Assembly: GCA_003105285.1 (NCBI GenBank)
Contig: PQAN01000123.1
Location: 1 to 18,225, forward strand
Length of the DNA stretch: 18,225 nucleotides
Direction of reading: 5' to 3'
Source of the DNA: Methylocystaceae bacterium
Lineage (GTDB): Bacteria; Pseudomonadota; Alphaproteobacteria; Rhizobiales; Beijerinckiaceae
Under the pieces are notes generated by a model. That model was not told the DNA's origin, ran no database searches, and saw only the letters and a program-made list of their open reading frames with translations. The position numbers and the translations under genes were made by a program. Below, one piece after another: positions 1 through 6,028 of this stretch. The stretch's first letter is position 1, and the number at the start of each line of letters is the position of its first letter.

Positions 1-79
1 GAAACCTTCACCCGATCGCCCTGAGTAAAGCAATCGCCGCCATTCCCCTCCGCCCGCCGCTATGCTATCGGCTCCCGCC

Positions 80-976
80 ATGACCACACGCATCGACGCC
101 CGTTTCAAAGCGCTCCGCGACGAGGACCGCGCCGCTCTCGTCACCTTCGTCATGGCGGGCGATCCCGACCTCGCCACCTCGCTCGAAATCTTGAAGAGCC
201 TGCCCAAGGCCGGCGCCGACGTCATCGAGCTCGGAATGCCCTTCACCGATCCGATGGCGGACGGCCCCTCCATCCAGGCGGCCGGCCTGCGCGCGTTGAA
301 GGCCGGAACGACGCTGAACAAGACGCTTCAACTCGTCCGCGAATTCCGCGCCGACGATGCGAAAACCCCACTCGTGCTGATGGGTTATTACAATCCGATC
401 TATGTCCATGGCGTGCCGGCCTTCCTCGCGGAGGCGAAGGCGGCGGGCGTCGACGGCCTCATCGTCGTCGATCTGCCGGCCGAAGAGGACGACGAGCTCT
501 GCGTGCCGGCGCGCGCGGCCGGGCTCAACTTCATCCGCCTCGCGACGCCGACGACCGACGACAAGCGGCTGCCCAAAGTGCTCGAAAACACCAGCGGCTT
601 CGTCTATTATGTGTCGCTCACCGGCATCACCGGCGCGGCGCTCGTCGATTATTCGAGCGTTTCCGAGGCTGTCGCGCGCATCAAGCGGCACACGCCGCTG
701 CCGATCGCCGTCGGCTTCGGCGTCAAGACCGCCGCCAATGCGGAGGCGATCGCCAAATATGCCGATGGCGTCGTCGTCGGCACGGCTCTGGTCGATGCGC
801 TCGCGGCGTCGCTCGACGGCGGCAATCGCGCCGGTCCGAGGACGGTCGACGCCGTCGCGGAACTCGTCGCCGATCTCGCGACCGGCGTGCGCAAGGCGCG
901 GACCGGCGCCGTGGAGCGAGACAAGCCCTTTTCCCTGAAGGCGACATTCGGGGCGCTCGCGAGGCTTTGGTCATGA
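80..976 (+). CDS. trpA: Tryptophan synthase alpha chain
   Basis: TrpA cleaves indole-3-glycerol phosphate to indole and glyceraldehyde 3-phosphate; indole is then channelled to TrpB for tryptophan formation in the cytoplasm. The family signature ELGMPFTDPMADGP is present, carrying the catalytic acids at E50 and D61 (equivalent to E. coli E49 and D60), and the phosphate-binding GFGVKT and VVGTAL segments follow on a TIM-barrel layout. I chose ATG 80 (MTTRIDARF), which matches the usual alphaproteobacterial N-terminus; an ATG at 62 would add six residues, and neither start has a clear Shine-Dalgarno. At 298 residues it is longer than the usual ~270, mainly through a C-terminal tail. Its stop overlaps the accD start (ATGA, 973-976), so the two are probably coupled. 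trpB is expected upstream, outside the window. Confidence 0.96.
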   Translation: MTTRIDARFKALRDEDRAALVTFVMAGDPDLATSLEILKSLPKAGADVIELGMPFTDPMADGPSIQAAGLRALKAGTTLNKTLQLVREFRADDAKTPLVLMGYYNPIYVHGVPAFLAEAKAAGVDGLIVVDLPAEEDDELCVPARAAGLNFIRLATPTTDDKRLPKVLENTSGFVYYVSLTGITGAALVDYSSVSEAVARIKRHTPLPIAVGFGVKTAANAEAIAKYADGVVVGTALVDALAASLDGGNRAGPRTVDAVAELVADLATGVRKARTGAVERDKPFSLKATFGALARLWS

Positions 977-1836
977 ATTGGTATTCGAACGTCGTTCCGC
1001 CCAAGATCAAAGCCATTCTCAAGCGCGAGGCGCCAGAGAACGCCTGGGTGAAATGCCCAGAGAGCGGTCAGCTCGTGTTCCACAAGGACATAGAGGACAA
1101 TCTCTATGTCGTGCCGGGCTCCGGCTACCACATGCGCATTCCGGTGGAGGCGCGTCTCGCGAGCCTGTTCGACGGCGGCGAGCACGAGTTGCTGCCGACG
1201 CCCGAAGCGCCGCTCGATCCGCTGAAATTCCGCGACATCAAGCGCTATGTCGACAAGATCAAGGAATATCGCACGAAGACCGGCCATGCGGACGCCGTGA
1301 CGCTGGCGAGCGGCAAGCTCGAGGGGCTGGGCGTCACGGTCGCCGTGCAGGATTTCGAATTCATGGGCGGGTCGCTCGGCATGGCGGCGGGCGAAGCGAT
1401 CATCGCCGGCATTCTGCACGCCGTCGAGAAGCGCACCCCCTTCATCATCTTCACCGCCTCCGGCGGGGCGAGGATGCAGGAGGGCATGTTCTCGCTGATG
1501 CAGATGCCGCGCACCACCATTGCGGTTCAGCGTCTGCGCGCCGCGCGCCTGCCCTACATCGTCGTGCTCACCAATCCGACGACGGGCGGCGTGACGGCCT
1601 CCTACGCCATGCTCGGCGACATTCAGATCGCCGAGCCCGGCGCCATCATCGGTTTCGCCGGCGCGCGCGTCATCGAGCAGACGATCCGCGAGAAGCTTCC
1701 CGAGGGGTTTCAGCGCGCCGAATATCTCAAAGACCACGGCATGGTCGACATGGTCGTGCCGCGGCGGGAGATGCGCGAGACCTTGGCGCGACTCTGCCGG
1801 CTGCTGACCAAGGCGCCGGCGCTTCGCGCGGCCTGA
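973..1836 (+). CDS. accD: Acetyl-CoA carboxylase carboxyltransferase subunit beta, zinc ribbon degenerate
   Basis: AccD is the beta half of the carboxyltransferase that moves CO2 from carboxybiotin to acetyl-CoA, giving malonyl-CoA for fatty acid synthesis; its partner is AccA. The crotonase-fold core is clear: GGSLGMAAGEAI, FTASGGARMQEG and TNPTTGGVTASYA, the last two shaping the oxyanion holes. The start is ATG 973 (MNWYSN), overlapping the trpA stop as ATGA; a TTG at 967 would add only two residues. The N-terminal segment expected to hold a four-cysteine zinc ribbon (E. coli C27, C30, C46, C49) keeps only C28; the other sites read as non-cysteine residues (CPESGQ, then VVPGSGYH). I recall the same loss in rhizobial AccD proteins, so it is probably a lineage trait and not damage. 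Length 287 is normal. Confidence 0.96.
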   Translation: MNWYSNVVPPKIKAILKREAPENAWVKCPESGQLVFHKDIEDNLYVVPGSGYHMRIPVEARLASLFDGGEHELLPTPEAPLDPLKFRDIKRYVDKIKEYRTKTGHADAVTLASGKLEGLGVTVAVQDFEFMGGSLGMAAGEAIIAGILHAVEKRTPFIIFTASGGARMQEGMFSLMQMPRTTIAVQRLRAARLPYIVVLTNPTTGGVTASYAMLGDIQIAEPGAIIGFAGARVIEQTIREKLPEGFQRAEYLKDHGMVDMVVPRREMRETLARLCRLLTKAPALRAA

Positions 1837-1855
1837 CAAGGAGTTAGAGCGCATC

Positions 1856-3160
1856 ATGGATCAGCACGACGCGATTCTGTCGCGCTTGCTCGACCTGCAT
1901 CCAAAGAAGATCGATCTGTCGCTCGGACGCACCGAACGGCTTCTGGCCGAGGTCGGCGATCCGGATAAGCGCCTGCCGCCGATCATCCATGTCGCCGGGA
2001 CGAACGGCAAGGGTTCGACGCTGGCCTTTCTGCGCGCCATGCTGGAATCGTCCGGCGCGCGCGTGCATGTCTATACGTCGCCGCATCTCCTGCGCTTCAA
2101 CGAACGCATAAGGCTCGCAGGAAAGCTCGTCGACGACGAGCGGCTGAGCCGGGCGCTCGAGACTTGCGAACGCGCCAATGGCGCGCGGCCGATCACCTTC
2201 TTCGAGATCACGACGGTCGCCGCCTTTTCGCTCTTCGCGGAGGAGCCGGCCGACTGGCTGCTGCTCGAGACGGGCCTGGGCGGACGCTATGATTCGACCA
2301 ATGTGATCCAGAGCCCCAAGGCGACCGTCATCACCTCGATTTCGCTCGACCACCCAGAGTTCCTCGGCGACACGATCGAGAAGATCGCTTTCGAGAAAGC
2401 CGGCATCTTCAAGCGCGGCGCGCCGGCGATCATCGGCTTTCAACAGGACGCCGCGCGCGCCGTGCTGGAGCGCGAGGCGCGCCGCGCCGGCGCGCCGCTC
2501 ACCATCGCCGGCGAGGATTTCCACATCAGGGAAGAAAACGGCCGGCTCGTCTATGAGGACGAGCGCGGGCTGCTCGATCTGCCGCTGCCGCGCTTGGCCG
2601 GAAGGCACCAGCAGGCGAACGCCGCCGGCGCCATCGCCGCTCTGCGCGCCGTCGCGCCCGACATTGGAGCGGAACATATCGAAGCGGGACTGTCGCGCGC
2701 CGAATGGCCGGCCAGGCTGCAAAGATTGTCGCGCGGCAGGGTGGCGGACCTCGTCCCGCCGGGATCGGAAGTCTGGCTGGACGGCGGCCACAATGACGAC
2801 GGCGGCCGGGTGCTGGCCGAGGCAATGGCCGAATTCGAGGAGAAATCTGCGCGGCCTCTGGTGTTCGTCTGCGGCGCGCAGACGACGAAGGACATCCGCG
2901 CCTTGCTGCGGCACTTCGCCGGCTTGGCGCGTGAAATCGTCGCAGTGCCGGTGGAAGGGGAGCACAAGAGCTGGGCGCCCGACGAAGTCGCCGCTCTCGC
3001 TCGCGCCGAAGGCATGAGGGCGGCGGCGGCCGATGGCGTCGAAGAGGCTCTGGCGATCGTCGCCAGCCGGAATTATGCGACGCCGCCCCGCATATTGATC
3101 GCGGGATCGCTCTATCTCGCGGCCGGCGTCCTGGCCTTGAACGGCTCGGTCATAGAATGA
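1856..3160 (+). CDS. folC: Bifunctional folylpolyglutamate/dihydrofolate synthase
   Basis: FolC adds glutamate to dihydropteroate and to reduced folates using ATP, in the Mur ligase family. The P-loop GTNGKGS lies at residues 48-54, followed by TSPHLLRFNERIR, which is typical of FolC, the central Mur motif ETGLGGRYDSTN, SLDHPEFLG with the metal-ligating histidine, and the C-terminal LDGGHNDDGG (usually DGAHN). Length 434 is normal. A Shine-Dalgarno AAGGAG at 1838-1843 supports ATG 1856. It lies 19 bp after accD, so trpA-accD-folC look like one unit. It is notable that a folate polyglutamylation gene directly precedes a methanopterin block, but the trpA-accD-folC order is common in alphaproteobacteria, so no special role in H4MPT synthesis need be inferred. 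Confidence 0.95.
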   Translation: MDQHDAILSRLLDLHPKKIDLSLGRTERLLAEVGDPDKRLPPIIHVAGTNGKGSTLAFLRAMLESSGARVHVYTSPHLLRFNERIRLAGKLVDDERLSRALETCERANGARPITFFEITTVAAFSLFAEEPADWLLLETGLGGRYDSTNVIQSPKATVITSISLDHPEFLGDTIEKIAFEKAGIFKRGAPAIIGFQQDAARAVLEREARRAGAPLTIAGEDFHIREENGRLVYEDERGLLDLPLPRLAGRHQQANAAGAIAALRAVAPDIGAEHIEAGLSRAEWPARLQRLSRGRVADLVPPGSEVWLDGGHNDDGGRVLAEAMAEFEEKSARPLVFVCGAQTTKDIRALLRHFAGLAREIVAVPVEGEHKSWAPDEVAALARAEGMRAAAADGVEEALAIVASRNYATPPRILIAGSLYLAAGVLALNGSVIE

Positions 3161-3240
3161 GCGCCGCGCCTCTTGGTTTTGGCGGCGATTTGCTCCAAAA
3201 GCCTTGGTAGGTTTATCCGGCCGAACGGTTCGCGCGGCAT

Positions 3241-3291
3241 ACCTCTCCCCGTTCGCGGGGAGAGGTCGAGCGAAGCGAGGGTGAGGGGCCG
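3241..3291. repeat. Intergenic stem-loop repeat, copy 1
   Basis: A perfect 10-bp inverted repeat (ACCTCTCCCC at 3241-3250, GGGGAGAGGT at 3257-3266) encloses the 6-nt loop GTTCGC. It is followed by GAGCGAAGCGAGG and then GTGAGGGGC (3281-3289). The same arms return in opposite orientation at 3354-3391. The 303-bp gap between folC and the mfnB fusion contains these two copies and no gene that I can support. The structure matches the dispersed palindromic repeats that I recall from many alphaproteobacterial genomes. It has no T-tract, so terminator activity for the folC operon is possible but not shown. Confidence 0.8.
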
Positions 3292-3353
3292 GGGGTATTA
3301 CGCGAAGCGCCGATGAAGCCGGCGGGCTCCATGGCGTCGCGGATCGTACTCCC

Positions 3354-3391
3354 CGCCCCTCACCCGGCCTCTCCCCGCAAGCGGGGAGAGG
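3354..3391. repeat. Intergenic stem-loop repeat, copy 2 (inverted relative to copy 1)
   Basis: A perfect 11-bp inverted repeat (CCTCTCCCCGC at 3368-3378, GCGGGGAGAGG at 3381-3391) encloses AA and is preceded by GCCCCTCAC (3354-3362). Its reverse complement matches the 24-nt hairpin of copy 1 at 22 positions and carries the same GTGAGGGGC side element, but with a shorter linker. The pair is therefore an inverted duplicate that could also fold into one large hairpin spanning 3241-3391. Confidence 0.8.
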
Positions 3392-3463
3392 AGAAGTCCA
3401 GCCGGACCACTCGTCTGAAAACGATTCGACCTGCGCTGTTTCGCCTGCCGGAGCCCGAGATTT

Positions 3464-4657
3464 ATGACACTGATGTTGACGAGCGTCGCCTCCGTGGCGG
3501 AGGCCGAAATCGTCGCGGCGCGCGGCGGCGACATCATCGACTGCAAGGATTCCGCTCGCGGCGCGCTCGGCGCTCTGCGCTCGAGCGAAATCGCCGCGAT
3601 CGTCGCCGCTGTCGGCGGCGCGCGCCCGGTGAGCGCCGTCGTCGAATTGCCGCATGATGTCGAGGCGGCGCGCCGGGCGATAGAAGAAGCCGCCGAGCAG
3701 GGCGTCGCCTTCGTCAAATTCGCGCTGCCGGCGACGCCGGATGTCGATCACATCATCGACGGCCTGGCGCCGCTCGCGCGACGGATACGCCTCGTCGCCG
3801 TGCTCTTCGCCGATCTCGGACCGGACCTCGAGCGCTTAGGCCGGCTGGCGCAGGCGGGTTTCGCCGGCGCCCTGCTCGACACGGCGCACAAGGGCAAGGG
3901 TCGCCTGCTCGATCATCTCGATATCGGCGCGCTGTCGTCATTCGTCGAGCGCTGCCACGACCTCGGCCTGCAGGCCGGTCTCGCCGGCTCGCTCGAGGCG
4001 CCGGACGTTCCGCGCCTTCTCGTCACCGGGACGGACGTTCTCGGCTTCCGCGGCGCTCTGTGCCGGGGCCACGACCGGCGCGGCGCGATCGATCCGGAAG
4101 CGGTGACGCTCATCCGCGATCTCATCCCCGGCGGGCTCGATCCGGCGCCGGCGCGAACCGCGCGCGGCGCGGCGGAGGACACGAATGTCGACTGGTCGCT
4201 AGCCGTCGGGCGCGGCTATCTGGAGAGCCGCGAGCGCGGCCGGGAGATCGATCATGTCTTCGTGCGCGACCTCGTCATTCCCGTCGAGATCGGCGCCTAT
4301 GATTTCGAGCGCGGGCGGGCGCAAAAAGTGCGTTTCAACGTCGAGGCGGACGTCTCGCGCGCGACCGGCGCCGACGACATGCGCTCTATATTCTCCTATG
4401 ACGTGGTCATCGACGCGATCAAAATGATCCTCGCCTCCGGCCACATCGACCTCGTCGAGACGATCGCCGAGCGGCTCGCCGACAAGGTTCTGCAACACGA
4501 GCGCGTGCAAGGCGTCACCGTGCAGGTCGAAAAGCTCGATGTCGCGCCGGGCGCCGTAGGCGTGCGGATCAGACGCGAGAAGCAGCCGGAAACCGCCAAG
4601 ATCCATCATCTTTTTCCCGGTCTCGCCGATGCCGTCGAGCAGAAACCCAAATCCTGA
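3464..4657 (+). CDS. mfnB: Fusion of (5-formylfuran-3-yl)methyl phosphate synthase and dihydroneopterin-aldolase-like domain
   Basis: Residues 1 to about 225 match MfnB (DUF556 family), which makes the furan precursor of methanofuran/methylofuran from two molecules of glyceraldehyde 3-phosphate. The residues I recall as essential in the Methanocaldococcus enzyme have counterparts here: D26 and K28 in IIDCKDS, K85 in FVKFALP, and a lysine in LLDTAHKGKG (143 or 145). Residues about 262-375 are a FolB domain: VEIGAYDFERG, a tyrosine at 312 (FSYDVV), E332 (LVETIAERLA) and K357 (VQVEKLD), the usual substrate and catalytic positions; it would act on dihydroneopterin in H4MPT synthesis. An acidic/arginine linker joins the halves. 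The 397-residue length fits two complete domains. GGAG just upstream supports ATG 3464. The gene heads the C1-cofactor operon, and its last 29 bp overlap the next gene. Confidence 0.88.
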   Translation: MTLMLTSVASVAEAEIVAARGGDIIDCKDSARGALGALRSSEIAAIVAAVGGARPVSAVVELPHDVEAARRAIEEAAEQGVAFVKFALPATPDVDHIIDGLAPLARRIRLVAVLFADLGPDLERLGRLAQAGFAGALLDTAHKGKGRLLDHLDIGALSSFVERCHDLGLQAGLAGSLEAPDVPRLLVTGTDVLGFRGALCRGHDRRGAIDPEAVTLIRDLIPGGLDPAPARTARGAAEDTNVDWSLAVGRGYLESRERGREIDHVFVRDLVIPVEIGAYDFERGRAQKVRFNVEADVSRATGADDMRSIFSYDVVIDAIKMILASGHIDLVETIAERLADKVLQHERVQGVTVQVEKLDVAPGAVGVRIRREKQPETAKIHHLFPGLADAVEQKPKS

Positions 4658-5465
4658 GGCGCCGCATCTCGTGGCGAAGATCGGCGGCAGCCTGTGGGCG
4701 TCGCCGACGCTGAAGGCTTGGCTCGCCGCCCTGAAGCTCTTCCCTCATAGGCTGACGATCGTTCCCGGCGGCGGGCCATTCGCCGACGCCGTGCGCCGCG
4801 CGCAACACACGATCGGTTTCTCGGACCGGGCGGCGCACCGAATGGCGCTGCTCGCCATGGAGCAATATGCGATCGCGCTCGCCGATCTCCATCCCGAATT
4901 CGCAGCCGTCGCGACGCCGCAGGAGGGCTTTGCGGCGCATCGGCGCGGCGCCGCCGTCGCTCTGTGGCGTCCCGTTGCGATGGCGAGCGCCGCCCCCCAC
5001 ATTCCAGAAAGCTGGGACATCACCTCGGACAGTCTCGCCGCCTGGTACGCGAGCGAGGCCGGCGCGAGCGCCCTGCTGCTCGTCAAGAGCGTCGATATCG
5101 CGAGCCGAGTGACTGACGGGAATCCTCGCTCTCGTGCCGAGGAGGCTCCGGAGGAGCCGTCTCGAAGCACGAGAGCGAGCTCCAGAGGGCGGCGCATGAA
5201 GGTTTCCTCGTCCTTCGAGACGCGACCTCCGGTCGCTCCTCAGGATGAGGAGACCTTCACCCCATCGTCCGACGGCGCGAGCGGCGACGATCTCGTGGGC
5301 GCCGGCGTCGTCGATCCGATGTTTCCGCATTATGCGCGCGGGTTGCGCGTCTTCATCGCCGGCCCGTCCGATCTTCGCGACGCGGGCGAAAGGTCGAGCC
5401 GCGGAACGGTTCCGGGCGTCGAGCTGCATGTCCTCAATTCACGAGAGCAAAAGATCGCATCATGA
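4629..5465 (+). CDS. Amino acid kinase family protein, candidate MfnE, with in-frame repeat insertion
   Basis: An AAK-superfamily kinase: VAKIGGSL (GGS at 19-21) and IVPGGGPFADAVR (46-54) form the ATP/phosphate site, with the ITSDSLAAWYA and LLLVKSVDI segments in the second half. In methanofuran synthesis, MfnE of this superfamily phosphorylates the aminomethylfuran phosphate made downstream of MfnB; the position beside mfnB makes that role likely, but it is inferred. Length is 278. Residues 163-214 are a charged, low-complexity stretch rich in E, S, R and P, encoded by a double-hairpin repeat (see 5115-5275); without it the protein is 226 residues and reads RVTDGASGDDLVGAGVVDP. The frame stays open, so the gene may still be functional. 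It overlaps the previous gene by 29 bp and the next by ATGA. Another AAK specificity in H4MPT synthesis is possible. Confidence 0.8.
   Translation: MPSSRNPNPEAPHLVAKIGGSLWASPTLKAWLAALKLFPHRLTIVPGGGPFADAVRRAQHTIGFSDRAAHRMALLAMEQYAIALADLHPEFAAVATPQEGFAAHRRGAAVALWRPVAMASAAPHIPESWDITSDSLAAWYASEAGASALLLVKSVDIASRVTDGNPRSRAEEAPEEPSRSTRASSRGRRMKVSSSFETRPPVAPQDEETFTPSSDGASGDDLVGAGVVDPMFPHYARGLRVFIAGPSDLRDAGERSSRGTVPGVELHVLNSREQKIAS
5115..5275. repeat. Double-hairpin dispersed repeat inserted inside a coding region, flanked by 5-bp direct repeat
   Basis: GACGG at 5115-5119 and again at 5271-5275 flank about 151 bp with two nested hairpins. Hairpin A has a perfect 13-bp stem (5125-5137 with 5167-5179) and an inner GGCTCC/GGAGCC stem (5144-5158). 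Hairpin B has 15-nt arms pairing at 13 positions (5200-5214 with 5242-5256) and an inner GCGACC/GGTCGC stem (5222-5236). The segment closely resembles dispersed intergenic repeats that I recall from alphaproteobacterial genomes (CTCATCCTGAGGAGC type, read on the minus strand). Element plus one duplicate is 156 bp, exactly 52 codons, and no stop appears in the kinase frame. Confidence 0.85.
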
Positions 5466-6028
5466 AAAAAGTCGTCACGCCGCGGTGGGGATGGGCGCTC
5501 ACCGGCTCGGGGCATTTCTTCACCGAATGCCTCGACATCATCCGTTCGCTCGATCACGTCGACCTGTTCGTCAGCAAAGCGGCGGCGGAGGTCATCCGCA
5601 TGTACAAGCACAATCTCGAAATGCCCGAGAACATCCGCGTGTTCCGCGACACGACGGCGAGCTCCGCGCCGGTCGGCAATTTCTATCACAATGTCTATCA
5701 CACGCTGATCGTCGCGCCGGCGACCTCCAACACGGTCGCGAAATTCGTCTATGGCATCTCCGACAATCTGGCGACCAATGTGTTCGCGCAGGCCGGCAAA
5801 TGCCGCGTGCCGACGGTGGTGTTCGCCTGCGACACGGCGCCCGAGCTCGAGACGCAGGCGCCCGACCGCAAGGTGATGGTCTATCCGCGCCGCATCGATC
5901 TCGAGAACACCGACAAGCTCAAATCCTTCGATGCGACGCAGGTCGCCGAGAGCCTCGCCGCGCTGCACGAGGCGGTGGAGCGCCGGCGCCGGGAGCTCGC
6001 GGCGCGGGAGCATTCGGGGAATGTCTGA
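5462..6028 (+). CDS. HFCD-family flavoprotein, likely dihydromethanopterin reductase (DmrB-like)
   Basis: A 188-residue FMN-binding flavoprotein of the PF02441 family (Cys-decarboxylase/archaeoflavoprotein fold). The N-terminal TGSGHFFTECLDII is the nucleotide-binding start, and APATSNTVAKFVYGISDNLATN (from residue 85) is the family's characteristic flavin and oligomer segment. In archaea and some bacteria a member of this family, DmrB, reduces dihydromethanopterin to H4MPT, the last step of cofactor synthesis; the operon context favours that role. DmrB proteins that I recall also carry iron-sulfur ferredoxin motifs, which are absent here, so an archaeoflavoprotein-type electron carrier or an uncharacterised reductase is the main alternative. 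The start overlaps the preceding stop as ATGA, and the end overlaps the next start by 8 bp. Confidence 0.8.
   Translation: MKKVVTPRWGWALTGSGHFFTECLDIIRSLDHVDLFVSKAAAEVIRMYKHNLEMPENIRVFRDTTASSAPVGNFYHNVYHTLIVAPATSNTVAKFVYGISDNLATNVFAQAGKCRVPTVVFACDTAPELETQAPDRKVMVYPRRIDLENTDKLKSFDATQVAESLAALHEAVERRRRELAAREHSGNV

Noticed and set aside
1844..3751. A 635-codon open frame on the minus strand opposite folC and the start of the mfnB fusion
   Set aside because: The plus strand carries folC with all its motifs and the mfnB start. The minus frame is arginine-rich without recognisable domains and crosses the repeat region, as expected of a shadow in high-GC DNA.
4629..5465. The kinase gene as a pseudogene because of its insert
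   Set aside because: The insert is exactly 52 codons including one duplicated site, the frame stays open, and the C-terminal part continues with normal spacing to an ATGA overlap with the next gene.
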